The notes: generated from the sequence alone by a model not told the origin. A stretch of 17,040 nt of DNA from SIG440 sp045647905 (GCA_045647905.1 JAZRMZ010000038.1:1-17040), one strand, 5' to 3'; shown: positions 1 to 6,051, numbered from the stretch's first letter. Translations and numbers: made by a program.

Positions 1-546
1 CCTTCAATTCGTCCTGCAATCGAGAAAATAGAGAAAAAGAGGGATAAACTGATTTATATATCAATGGGAACCGTCAATAATAATATGATACCTTTTTACA
101 AATCTTGTATATCTGCCTTAGCAAATACAGATTATCAAGTAATTATGTCAGTTGGTAATCTGGTGTCTATTGAGGACTTTGGAAAGCTCCCTGAAAACAT
201 ATCAATTTTTTCACATGTTGACCAAATTGCTGTTTTAGAAAAAGCTGATGTCTTTGTGTCACACTGCGGAATGAATAGTGTCAGTGAAAGTTTATATTTT
301 GAAGTTCCCCTTGTTATGCTACCGCAAACATCAGAACAAAAAGGTGTTGCCGAGCGAGTTTCACAGCTTGGCGCAGGTATAAAACTTGATAAATTAGACG
401 GGGCTTTAGTTTTGAGTGCAATAAATAAAATATTCAGTGATGACACCTATAATCAAAATGCCAGGAAGATTGCTGAAGGGTTCAAAAACTCTTCGGGTGC
501 AAAAGGTGCGGCAGACAAAATTATAAAGGTTTGCAATGAGGTATAA
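1..546 (+). CDS. Family-1 glycosyltransferase (MGT/YjiC-like), 5' partial
   Basis: The frame is open from the first base of the window, so only the C-terminal 181 residues are present; the ATG at 64 is internal. The sequence just before and after it (IYISMGT) is the strand-loop that opens the C-terminal Rossmann lobe in macrolide- and UDP-glycosyltransferases. The sugar-nucleotide binding signature follows at 256-375: HCGMNS, then E-x-x-x-x-E-V-P-L-V-x-L-P, then EQ, then a glycine-rich LGAGI. Family members transfer a sugar from a nucleotide donor to small hydrophobic acceptors, lipids or antibiotics in the cytosol; the acceptor cannot be told from this half. It lies 37 bp upstream of the superoxide reductase gene and points the same way, so it may share a transcript. 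The fold is clear; the substrate is unknown. Confidence 0.85.
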   Translation, partial: PSIRPAIEKIEKKRDKLIYISMGTVNNNMIPFYKSCISALANTDYQVIMSVGNLVSIEDFGKLPENISIFSHVDQIAVLEKADVFVSHCGMNSVSESLYFEVPLVMLPQTSEQKGVAERVSQLGAGIKLDKLDGALVLSAINKIFSDDTYNQNARKIAEGFKNSSGAKGAADKIIKVCNEV

Positions 547-583
547 AAGGCGAAATACCAAAATAAAATCGGAGGTTATAAAT

Positions 584-934
584 GTGAAGAAAACAAAATT
601 TTATGTTTGCGAAAAGTGTGGGAATATACTCACAGGTGCAGGAAATGCTGAAATTGTGTGCTGTGGGACAAAACTTTCATCTCTCGTTGCAAAAGAGGCT
701 GATGAAGCACACAAATTAAATGTTGAAAAGATGGAAGATGATTTTTATATCACATTTTTGCATCCTATGACAAAGGAACACTATATTTCCTTTATTTCTT
801 ATGTTCGCTTTGACAGAGTGCTCAACATAAGGCTCTATCCGGAGCAAGGCGGAGAGCTGCACTTTCCGCAAATGCGTGGCGGGAAGATGTATTATTACTG
901 TAATACACATGGGTTATTTGAACTTAAAATATAG
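584..934 (+). CDS. Desulfoferrodoxin-type superoxide reductase
   Basis: The product reduces superoxide to peroxide without making oxygen, a typical anaerobe defence, and takes electrons from rubredoxin-like donors. An N-terminal desulforedoxin domain shows CEKC and CC at about residues 9-28, the four Cys of a structural Fe(Cys)4 site. The neelaredoxin domain keeps every catalytic iron ligand: His of EAH, both His of HPMTKEHY, then Cys and His of CNTHG near the C-terminus. The Lys usually next to the first His (EKH in characterised enzymes) is Ala here. I chose the GTG at 584 because GGAGG at 571-575 sits 8 bp upstream and the protein then starts VKKTKFYVCEKC, as in the family; an ATG at 536 overlaps the preceding gene and adds an unsupported 16 residues. 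The stop is TAG, backed up by an in-frame TAA at 938. Confidence 0.93.
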   Translation: MKKTKFYVCEKCGNILTGAGNAEIVCCGTKLSSLVAKEADEAHKLNVEKMEDDFYITFLHPMTKEHYISFISYVRFDRVLNIRLYPEQGGELHFPQMRGGKMYYYCNTHGLFELKI

Positions 935-945
935 AGGTAAACCAT

Positions 946-1392
946 ATGAAGAAAATATTATGCATTATATCAGCTATTCTCTGCATCTTCCTTACCGCTT
1001 GCGGAGATGCTACAAGTATTGGAATTATCGGCGGAGCGGATGGCCCCACATCCATAATAATAGCTGAAAAAGGAGAAAAAGCGATGTATGAACAGATTAC
1101 GCCCATTGATGCAAAAAAGATAATGGACTCAGGCGAGGAACATATCATTTTAGACACAAGAGAACAGGACGAGTTTGACGAGGGACATATTGACGGCGCA
1201 ATCCAGATTCCATATACCGAAATAGAAAACAAGGCAGAAGAAATGCTACCCGACAAGGATGCACAGATTCTTGTATATTGCCGTTCAGGCAGACGAAGTA
1301 AAATCGCATCAGAAAGCCTTGCAAAACTCGGTTACACCAATGTAAAAGAGTTCGGTGGTATTATCGATTGGCCTTATGAAATAGAGAAATAA
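946..1392 (+). CDS. Rhodanese-domain lipoprotein with GADGPT motif
   Basis: Residues 1-19 form a lipoprotein signal: MKK, a hydrophobic stretch, then lipobox LTAC with Cys19. A short segment at about 25-40 reads IGIIGGADGPTSIIIA, matching a signature of the membrane beta subunit of Na+-pumping decarboxylases, though no decarboxylase follows. Residues 48-148 are a single rhodanese domain with the CRSGRRS active loop; Cys112 would carry the persulfide. Rhodaneses transfer sulfane sulfur to thiols or cyanide. A second, well-placed start exists inside the gene: GGAG at 1072-1075 and ATG at 1084 would give a cytosolic rhodanese without the anchor. The gene follows the superoxide reductase by 11 bp and precedes the nitroreductase by 17 bp, so all are probably co-transcribed in a redox operon. 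Confidence 0.88.
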   Translation: MKKILCIISAILCIFLTACGDATSIGIIGGADGPTSIIIAEKGEKAMYEQITPIDAKKIMDSGEEHIILDTREQDEFDEGHIDGAIQIPYTEIENKAEEMLPDKDAQILVYCRSGRRSKIASESLAKLGYTNVKEFGGIIDWPYEIEK

Positions 1393-1409
1393 CTAATCGG
1401 GAGGGCGTT

Positions 1410-2219
1410 ATGGATAATATTACAGAACATATTAGAAACAGAAGAAGTGTCAGGACATATGATGGCAGAGAGCTTGATAAAAACGATATAGAGAAACTGA
1501 CAGTCTTTACACAGACAATAGAAAATCCGTTTAAAATACCCGTTGATTTCAAATTGATGAATGCAAAGGAATATGGTCTTACCTGTCCTGTTGTGGTCGG
1601 TACAGATTTGTATGTTGGCGGTAAAATCAAATGCACGGAAAATGCGAGTGTGGCATTTGGATATTCCTTTGAAATGCTGATATTGTATGCTCAGTCTATG
1701 GGAATCGGGACTGTCTGGCTTGGCGGAACTATGAACCGTTCTGCTTTTGAACAGGCTATGGAGCTGGATAATGACGAAATTATGCCTTGTGCAAGTGCAC
1801 TTGGATATCCTGCCAAGAAAATGTCTTTGCGTGAGAGTATGATGCGAAAGGCTATTAAAGCCGATGAGCGCTTGCCTTTTGAAGAATTATTCTTTGATGG
1901 CGCATTTGATGCACCATTGATGAAAGAAAAAGCAGGCAACTGGCTTGATGCATTGGAAATGGTAAGACTTGCTCCGTCTGCAGTAAACAAACAACCCTGG
2001 CGTGTTGTTGTTTGCGATAATGTAGTTCACTTTTACCTGAAACGCAGCAAGGGCTTTGCTCGTGCTTCAAAGCTTGATATGCAAATGATTGATATGGGCA
2101 TTGCCCTTTGCCACTTTGACCTGACTGCTAAAGAAAACAATTTGAATATTATCTTTGAACAAAATGATCCAAAGCTCGAATCAGATGCAGAGTATATTGC
2201 TTCTTTCAGTTTGGTGTAA
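1410..2219 (+). CDS. Nitroreductase-family flavoprotein (TM1586-like)
   Basis: At 269 residues this is about 1.4 times a classic nitroreductase and resembles the TM1586 type, in which two similar alpha/beta lobes lie in one chain. The first lobe opens with the family motif IRNRRSVRTY (about residues 8-17) that binds the FMN phosphate. It contains GIGTVWLGG at about 97-105. The second lobe begins near residue 180 with MVRLAPSAVNKQPWRVVV, the SaxNxQPW segment that normally follows the FMN site. The family reduces nitro groups, quinones or enals with NAD(P)H; the actual substrate is not readable. GGGAGG at 1399-1404 is the ribosome site. It is the last gene of the redox run, and a hairpin at 2325 may end the transcript. 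Confidence 0.87.
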   Translation: MDNITEHIRNRRSVRTYDGRELDKNDIEKLTVFTQTIENPFKIPVDFKLMNAKEYGLTCPVVVGTDLYVGGKIKCTENASVAFGYSFEMLILYAQSMGIGTVWLGGTMNRSAFEQAMELDNDEIMPCASALGYPAKKMSLRESMMRKAIKADERLPFEELFFDGAFDAPLMKEKAGNWLDALEMVRLAPSAVNKQPWRVVVCDNVVHFYLKRSKGFARASKLDMQMIDMGIALCHFDLTAKENNLNIIFEQNDPKLESDAEYIASFSLV

Positions 2220-2265
2220 AGACATACCTATAAAAATACGGACAGCCGATGCGAATTTTTTTTGA

Positions 2266-2290
2266 TGTGACCCCAAAAAGTTAGACTTTT
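2266..2290. mobile_element. Possible IS3-family terminal repeat remnant
   Basis: The stretch starting TGTGACCCCAAAAAGTTAGA resembles the outer inverted repeat of IS3-family (IS150-group) elements, which typically begin TG and contain CCCCAAAAAGTTAGAC. No transposase frame and no matching opposite end are present in the window, so at most one end of a decayed insertion survives. It lies between the nitroreductase gene and an integrase whose N-terminus looks clipped. The identification rests on remembered family consensus only. Confidence 0.3.
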
Positions 2291-2324
2291 TATAGCGTAG
2301 TAGTTTTATGACTGCTCCTACAAA

Positions 2325-2356
2325 AACAGGCTATGAAGGTATGCTCATAGCCTGTT
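2325..2356. terminator. Perfect 12-bp hairpin after the nitroreductase operon
   Basis: AACAGGCTATGA (2325-2336) and TCATAGCCTGTT (2345-2356) are exact inverted copies around an 8-nt loop. The stem is strong, but the following sequence (ACGTTATT) is only weakly T-rich on the + strand. On the minus strand the stem is followed by TTTTTG. It may be a bidirectional or factor-assisted terminator between the upstream operon and the integrase. Confidence 0.45.
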
Positions 2357-2467
2357 ACGTTATTATGTATTTGAAATAATAGGTGTAATAATTGCTCTTA
2401 ATGCATTTTTGTAGTGTTGCAAGTATTAAGGTGTTTGTTGAAGAATTGAAATTTTAGCAAGGGTGAT

Positions 2468-3535
2468 ATGCGATTCCATATAGAGGCAAAACGGGGCAAC
2501 AAACGGAAGGCGGAAGAAGCGATGGCGAAACTTGTTTTGCAGTATAACAGCAATCCCAAGGGGTTTGAAAAAATAGCCTTTGCAGATTATATAGAAGAGT
2601 GGCTTTTGAATGTGAAAAATCATGTAGATGTTGTGACCTATGAAGGGTATGTACAATATGCAGAAAAGCACATCATTCCGTATTTTAAAAACAAAGGACT
2701 TATGTTGCAGGATGTGAAAATCAGTGACATAGAAGAATATTATAACTGCAAATCTGTTGGAGGAAGATTGGATGGTAAGCCGGGCGGTTTATCAGCACGC
2801 ACCATCAAACTTCATAAGGTTGTACTTAGCCTTGTTTTGAAAAAAGCAATTCGAGATGGAATTCTGAACAACAATCCTTGTGAGTATGCCAGAATTCCAA
2901 AGAGTGAAGAAAAAGCAGCAGTAGCACAGTTTTGTACAGTAGAGCAATGCAAAAGATTGTTGAGCTGTGTAGAGGGAACAGTACTTCACGATATGATTTA
3001 CATTACTATGTTGTATGGACTTCGCCGTTCGGAGCTCATGGGTCTTAAATGGGATGCAGTTGACTTTAAGAAAAATACCATAGCCATTAAGCACACTGTT
3101 GTTGTGCAGAACAGCGTTATTGCAAAAGATAAGACCAAAAATAAAACAAGTATGCGTACATATCCATTGCTTGATGAAGTGAAGGAAATTCTGGTAAGAA
3201 TTAAATCATCTCAGGAAAATAATAAAAGAATCTTTGGGAATTGTTATGAGCAGAACGATTATATTTTTACCAAAGAAGACGGAAGTACCTACTATCCCAC
3301 ATACCCGTCTCACGAATTATGGAAATGCCTCAAGAAAAATAGCTTGCCGCATATTCGTTGGCACGATTTGAGACATACGACCGCAAGCTTGCTTATATTG
3401 AAAGGCTGGCAAATGAAAGAAATTTCAGAATGGCTTGGACATGCGGACATAGGAACAACAATGAATATTTACGGACATATTGATATGGCACATAAAAAGG
3501 AGCTTGGAAATACTTTAAATGGGTTGCTTACCTGA
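2468..3535 (+). CDS. Tyrosine integrase, probably 5'-truncated (older element)
   Basis: A phage/ICE-type tyrosine recombinase. The core-binding domain spans about residues 35-140 and the catalytic domain 155-350. All active-site residues are present: Arg186 (GLRRSEL), a Lys in the KTKNKTS loop near 225, His299 and Arg302 (HDLRH), His325 (GHADI) and the nucleophile Tyr335 (NIYGH). At 355 residues it is shorter than usual. The chain starts in what is normally the last strand of the N-terminal arm-binding domain (GNKRKAEEAMAKL), and the frame is closed by a TGA at 2447, so about 30 residues seem lost. GGG near 2461 is a poor ribosome site. Its 3' end is 98 bp from the displaced tRNA-Lys fragment, as expected for an element that used the same tRNA site. 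It is not part of the 4.8-kb element bounded by the 46-bp repeats. Confidence 0.85.
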   Translation: MRFHIEAKRGNKRKAEEAMAKLVLQYNSNPKGFEKIAFADYIEEWLLNVKNHVDVVTYEGYVQYAEKHIIPYFKNKGLMLQDVKISDIEEYYNCKSVGGRLDGKPGGLSARTIKLHKVVLSLVLKKAIRDGILNNNPCEYARIPKSEEKAAVAQFCTVEQCKRLLSCVEGTVLHDMIYITMLYGLRRSELMGLKWDAVDFKKNTIAIKHTVVVQNSVIAKDKTKNKTSMRTYPLLDEVKEILVRIKSSQENNKRIFGNCYEQNDYIFTKEDGSTYYPTYPSHELWKCLKKNSLPHIRWHDLRHTTASLLILKGWQMKEISEWLGHADIGTTMNIYGHIDMAHKKELGNTLNGLLT

Positions 3536-3542
3536 AAAAACG

Positions 3543-3565
3543 AATGTTAGAAAAATGTTAGAAAA
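3543..3565 (+). repeat. Tandem 11-bp repeat, possible integrase arm site
   Basis: Two adjacent copies of AATGTTAGAAA occur 7 bp after the integrase stop codon and about 70 bp before the tRNA-derived repeat. Short direct repeats in this position often serve as arm-type binding sites for tyrosine integrases. No binding data are implied. Confidence 0.4.
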
Positions 3566-3594
3566 TGAGCTCTTGAAAGATGCGCGAATAGAAA

Positions 3595-3628
3595 AGAAAA
3601 AACCTCAAAGCCTTGTGGCTCTAAGGTT
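3595..3628 (-). terminator. Displaced tRNA-Lys terminator
   Basis: Reading leftward from the tRNA fragment, an imperfect 12-bp stem with two mismatches (arms at 3601-3612 and 3617-3628, loop TTGT) is followed by TTTTTTCTTTTC. This is a Rho-independent terminator in the orientation of tRNA-Lys. It probably terminated the tRNA transcript before the element inserted. On the + strand it may also stop the integrase transcript. Confidence 0.65.
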
Positions 3629-3633
3629 TTAAG

Positions 3634-3679
3634 TGGTACACCTTCAGGGACTCGAACCCTGGACACCCTGATTAAGAGT
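3634..3679 (-). repeat. att site, displaced 3' part of tRNA-Lys
   Basis: These 46 bp are identical to 8466-8511, the 3' part of the intact tRNA-Lys gene from the end of the anticodon stem through the encoded CCA. The 5' half of the tRNA is missing here, so this is the displaced copy left when the element recombined into the gene. Confidence 0.93.
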
Positions 3680-3682
3680 GGT

Positions 3683-3703
3683 ACTTGCCCTTTTCGGGCA
3701 AGT
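3683..3703. other. Perfect hairpin next to the left att core
   Basis: ACTTGCCC and GGGCAAGT surround a TTTTC loop, starting four bases inside the element from the 46-bp core. No T-run follows on either strand, so a simple intrinsic terminator is unlikely. In the excised circle it would lie on one side of the core, with the 15-bp hairpin of 8434-8464 on the other. It could be an integrase or accessory-factor site, or a factor-assisted stop for the serine recombinase transcript. The rest of 3704-3823 shows nothing else. Confidence 0.5.
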
Positions 3704-3823
3704 TATGCCATATCAAATTCGATGAAATCGACAATTTTCAATTTAATCACTTTATTCTTCAAGTCGGTTGCACACTTGATTTTACATTTACATACTATAT
3801 TATTTTACTTAAAAAGTCAACAG

Positions 3824-4432
3824 TTATTTGCTTTCCGTCATTTGCACAAGTTTATAAAAACTTGTTCTTTTGGTATCGGTCAATTCCATTGCCATTTTTG
3901 CGGTGATTTTTCCGTCTTTCCAATCCGCATACACCTTTTTCCAATTGTCGGGATATGTAAGTGCGGGACGTCCTAATTTCTTGCCGTGTTTCTTTGCCGC
4001 CTCAATGCCTTCCGCCTGTCTTGCTTTGATTGTTTTTCTTTCCTGTTCTGCAATAGTGCCGAGTACCTCAATCAAGATGTTGTTCACCATCTCAAAAACC
4101 CATTCTTGACCTTGTGGCAAGTCCATCATTGTTGTAGGTAAATCAATGACTTTCAAACGTATGCCGTTATCCTTAAAGAATTGCAACTCGTTTTTAATGT
4201 CCGTTTTGTTTCTTGAAAGACGGTCAAGGGATTTTACAACAAGTGTATCACCCTTGCGGAGCATTGCATTTTTTAATGCGGTGTAGCCTGTTCTGTTCAA
4301 GTCTTTTCCGCTTTCCTTGTCGGTGATAATGTCCCGCTCGTCTGCTCCAAGAGCCTTAAAAGCCTCAATCTGTCTGTCAAGGTTTTGTTCCTTGCTTGAC
4401 ACCCTTGCATAATAGTATGTGCGTGTTTCCAT
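3824..4432 (-). CDS. Serine recombinase (resolvase/invertase type)
   Basis: A 202-residue small serine recombinase, close to the family's usual 180-200. The N-terminal catalytic domain starts YYYARVSSKEQNLDRQ, placing the nucleophile at Ser12. The conserved Arg pair occurs in SLDRLSRN (Arg71, Arg74). A long E-helix region (about 105-145, ending AEQERKTIKARQAEGI) leads to GRP and a C-terminal helix-turn-helix (about 170-195). Such enzymes resolve multimers, invert segments or regulate their own promoters. AGGAGG lies 8-10 bases before the ATG. The promoter upstream overlaps a palindrome, suggesting tight control. It is not the enzyme expected to use the tRNA att site, which suits tyrosine integrases, so multimer resolution or a host-derived switch is more likely. 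Confidence 0.92.
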   Translation of the reverse strand: METRTYYYARVSSKEQNLDRQIEAFKALGADERDIITDKESGKDLNRTGYTALKNAMLRKGDTLVVKSLDRLSRNKTDIKNELQFFKDNGIRLKVIDLPTTMMDLPQGQEWVFEMVNNILIEVLGTIAEQERKTIKARQAEGIEAAKKHGKKLGRPALTYPDNWKKVYADWKDGKITAKMAMELTDTKRTSFYKLVQMTESK

Positions 4433-4464
4433 TGTTTGTAAACCTCCTTTGTGATTATGTATTC

Positions 4465-4493
4465 ATTATACCATAAGTGTTCGTAAATGTCAA
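4465..4493 (-). promoter_or_regulatory. Promoter of the serine recombinase
   Basis: On the minus strand there is a consensus -35 TTGACA (4493-4488), a 17-bp spacer and a consensus -10 TATAAT (4470-4465), about 33 bp before the start codon. The match is perfect on both boxes, so without repression transcription should be strong. Confidence 0.85.
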
Positions 4494-4505
4494 GTATTTT
4501 ACGAA
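4480..4505. promoter_or_regulatory. Operator palindrome over the -35 box
   Basis: TTCGTAAA (4480-4487) and TTTACGAA (4498-4505) are exact inverted copies separated by 10 bp, and the -35 box lies within the gap. A dimer bound here would block RNA polymerase. Related half-sites recur just upstream (TTCGCAAA near 4510, TTTACGAA in 4581-4588). Confidence 0.6.
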
Positions 4506-4561
4506 TATATTCGCAAATTTATTTAAAACTTTTACAAACAAAGAAAACACGTGCTTTTTAT

Positions 4562-4591
4562 GTGTTTATAAAGGTGTACCTTTACGAACAC
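4562..4591. promoter_or_regulatory. Second palindrome with the same half-site
   Basis: GTGTTTATAAAGGT (4562-4575) and ACCTTTACGAACAC (4578-4591) are inverted copies with two mismatches around GT. The right arm contains the TTTACGAA half-site of the promoter operator 60-70 bp away. The pair could allow looping or cooperative binding by a regulator, possibly the recombinase or the 58-aa HTH protein. Confidence 0.5.
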
Positions 4592-4595
4592 AAAG

Positions 4596-4623
4596 AAAAA
4601 CGGAGCGGTTTTGTGCCGCTCCG
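4596..4623 (-). terminator. Terminator of the PH-SHOCT gene
   Basis: An exact 8-bp GC-rich stem CGGAGCGG/CCGCTCCG with a 7-nt loop, followed on the minus strand by TTTTTCTTT. It sits 9 bp after the PH-SHOCT stop codon and separates that operon from the serine recombinase gene. Confidence 0.85.
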
Positions 4624-4631
4624 TATATGTA

Positions 4632-5219
4632 TTATAAACCGAGTAATTGTTTTTTCTTTGCATCAAATTCTTCTTGCGTAATTACACCCATATCAAGAAG
4701 TTCTTTGAATTTTTTAAGTTCATCCGCCGCAGATAATTCTTGAACAAATGTTTGCCCCTCTTTTGATACATTTTCTTTTGCAATTTCGATTGCTTTATTA
4801 AGTACACTAATTATAGTTTTACAATCTAATCCAACGGATTGGAACTTGAAGTCTTCGTTCTTTACCTCAAATGTAATAAAATGACCTTGAATAAATGTTT
4901 TTCCGCTTCCAATAGAATGAACATCTTTTAACTCTATACTTGCCATAATTCTTGAGTTTTTACCCGATACAAAAACACTCGATTTTCCATTCTTACCGAT
5001 ATAATATAATTTCTTGTTTGTTATCCAACAGATTGCGTTAACAATACTTTCACTCATTTTATTATGATAAAGAAATGTTGATAAAAAAGCGTATTCAATT
5101 TCTTCCTTAGAAGACATTGTGCTTAAAATAGTTTCCATATCGTCTATCATATCATCTGTTGCCAAAAATTCTGCCTTAGCGAATTTGAGTATTTCCGTTG
5201 CATTATTTTCTATTTTCAT
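4632..5219 (-). CDS. PH-like and SHOCT domain protein
   Basis: The 195-residue chain has a helical N-terminus (1-45). A beta-rich middle (about 60-150: WITNKKLYYIG, IMASIELKDVHSIG, HFITFEV) matches the bacterial PH-like fold of the YokE/bPH type. The C-terminal SHOCT helix pair (167-195) reads ELKKFKELLDMGVITQEEFDAKKKQLL. SHOCT modules are short tail segments thought to mediate oligomerisation or contacts; no enzymatic residues are seen. Proteins of this layout are common on prophages and integrative elements, usually without known function. AAGGAG lies about 9 bases before the ATG, right behind the stop of the 58-aa HTH gene, so the two are translated from one message. It is the last gene of the leftward operon, ending at the 4601-4623 hairpin. 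Confidence 0.82.
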   Translation of the reverse strand: MKIENNATEILKFAKAEFLATDDMIDDMETILSTMSSKEEIEYAFLSTFLYHNKMSESIVNAICWITNKKLYYIGKNGKSSVFVSGKNSRIMASIELKDVHSIGSGKTFIQGHFITFEVKNEDFKFQSVGLDCKTIISVLNKAIEIAKENVSKEGQTFVQELSAADELKKFKELLDMGVITQEEFDAKKKQLLGL

Positions 5220-5233
5220 AGTAAAACTCCTTT

Positions 5234-5410
5234 CTACATTTGATTTAAAATGTAACTTGCCGCACCGACAGCCGCTTCAAATTCGTGAACATATCTTGAA
5301 ACGGTGCTTGGATCGCGGCGCATTTTCTTTGCCACTTCTGTAAATGTACCTAACTTTTGATACAACTGCCACATTTTTTCTTTTTCTGCTTGTGTAACGC
5401 GCGCCGCCAT
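5234..5410 (-). CDS. 58-aa helix-turn-helix protein
   Basis: A short gene whose 58-aa product starts MAARVTQAEKEKMWQLYQ. Residues about 20-42 (GTFTEVAKKMRRDPSTVSRYV) form a clear helix-turn-helix: the alternation of A/M-type buried residues followed by DPSTVSRYV is typical of recombinase or sigma-4-like recognition helices. Its start overlaps the stop of the 77-aa gene (TAATG), with AGGTGG upstream, so translation is coupled. The stop is TAG. If TAG is read through, the frame continues eight codons to a TGA that overlaps the next start as ATGA. It is likely a small DNA-binding regulator or directionality factor of the element; its target is unknown, with the nearby palindromes as candidates. 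Confidence 0.8.
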   Translation of the reverse strand: MAARVTQAEKEKMWQLYQKLGTFTEVAKKMRRDPSTVSRYVHEFEAAVGAASYILNQM

Positions 5411-5643
5411 TATTTAGCCACCTGTTTTTCCAAATTAGGATTCCAATCTTTTGACTGTTCCTTAGTCAAAACAGGACGCTCGAATGCTTCTGCTATTGCT
5501 TCTTCTATAAACTTGCGTTCTGTGATTAACTTATCTTCAGAAACACCCGCTTTTTTCAGAATTTCATTCTGCTTTTCCAAATTTTTTTTGAAAGTGTTAG
5601 GAACTATAAAAATTCCTTTGTCTGTGTCAAGTGTAATTCTCAT
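5410..5643 (-). CDS. 77-aa hypothetical protein, first gene of leftward operon
   Basis: I do not recognise this family. It begins MRITLDTDKGIFIVPNTFKKN, a short beta-type N-terminus followed by charged helical sequence (about 18-60), and ends in a Lys/Glu-rich tail; there is no Cys, signal peptide or membrane segment. A strong AGGAGG sits 8 bases before the ATG, and the promoter with its operator lies 60-90 bp upstream. The last codons overlap the 58-aa HTH gene by one base. The small size, position next to the control region and coupling to an HTH gene suggest an accessory or antirestriction-like protein, but that is only context. Confidence 0.75.
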   Translation of the reverse strand: MRITLDTDKGIFIVPNTFKKNLEKQNEILKKAGVSEDKLITERKFIEEAIAEAFERPVLTKEQSKDWNPNLEKQVAK

Positions 5644-5677
5644 TTGTTTTACCTCCTAAAAATAAAAAAATGTAGTA

Positions 5678-5698
5678 TTTTGTGCAGAACGCACAAAA
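5678..5698. promoter_or_regulatory. Palindromic operator after the leftward promoter
   Basis: TTTTGTGC and GCACAAAA are exact inverted copies separated by AGAAC. The site lies just downstream of the predicted leftward -10 region and upstream of the first ribosome site, where a bound repressor or an RNA hairpin would control the whole leftward operon. Confidence 0.55.
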
Positions 5699-5704
5699 CC
5701 CACA

Positions 5705-5733
5705 TACAATTATATATATATATATATTGTCAA
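5705..5733 (-). promoter_or_regulatory. Leftward operon promoter with alternating AT spacer
   Basis: On the minus strand a consensus TTGACA (5733-5728) is followed by 17 bases of pure alternating AT and then a weak -10 (ATTGTA, or TTGTAT at 18 bp). A better TATAAT at 5714-5709 is only 13 bp from the -35. The TA dinucleotide run could change length by slippage and so alter spacing. Confidence 0.55.
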
Positions 5734-5744
5734 GAGTTTTCGCG

Positions 5745-5880
5745 AAATTTCTCAAATTTTATTGAATTTCATCGAAATCAACAGAAAACAAGGCGAATTT
5801 TAGTTAATTTTGTAAAGTTCCATATATATTTTATGAAAATCTGTCAGAATTTAATAAAATCAAATAGAATTCAAATGAAA
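5745..5880. other. Helically phased A-tract region between divergent operons
   Basis: The gene-free interval 5734-6022 begins with about 13 short A/T runs (AAATTT, AAATTTT, AATTT, AAAT, AAAA, AATTTT and so on). Their centres fall near 5747, 5757, 5767, 5777, 5786, 5798, 5808, 5830, 5838, 5850, 5858, 5869 and 5879, a mean period close to 10.1 bp with one gap. Runs repeated once per helical turn bend DNA. Such regions occur at replication origins and strong promoters. The remainder, 5881-6022, shows only a weak GGGGT/ACCCC inverted pair (5946-5982) and no gene I can support. Confidence 0.55.
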
Positions 5881-6022
5881 TCAGACGGTGACGGTAAAAT
5901 TCAAAAAACATTCCAAAAGAGTGATAGCCTCGCTTTTTGTGGTATGGGGTGCGACTTTTTTATTCTCCCGAAATATACCCCGCCGTCTATCGTTCAAAAC
6001 CTAAACGTGATACGGTCTTACT

Positions 6023-6051
6023 TTGATTTTTTCAAAAAAATATGATATAAT
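6023..6051 (+). promoter_or_regulatory. Rightward operon promoter, extended -10
   Basis: TTGATT (6023-6028), a 17-bp spacer and TATAAT (6046-6051) preceded by TG at the extended -10 position. It drives the three-gene rightward module. The block TTTCAAAAAA-TATGAT around the -10 recurs in near-identical form at 6078-6093 in the leader. Confidence 0.8.

Noticed and set aside
3634..3679. A second tRNA-Lys gene
   Set aside because: Only the 3' 46 nt are present; the acceptor 5' strand and the D arm are missing, so it is an att remnant.
3704..3906. Small + strand frames between the left att and the serine recombinase
   Set aside because: They run into the recombinase gene on the opposite strand and have neither ribosome sites nor recognisable protein character.
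5940..6022. Possible suppressor tRNA or structured RNA in the control region
   Set aside because: A TTCAAAAC stretch resembles a T loop, but no acceptor, D or anticodon stem can be built, and no CTA anticodon loop is present on either strand.
5644..6045. A 133-codon open frame on the + strand across the control region
   Set aside because: It starts over the leftward ribosome site and crosses the promoter, TA repeat and phased A-tracts. It has no ribosome site, and its composition follows the AT-rich DNA.
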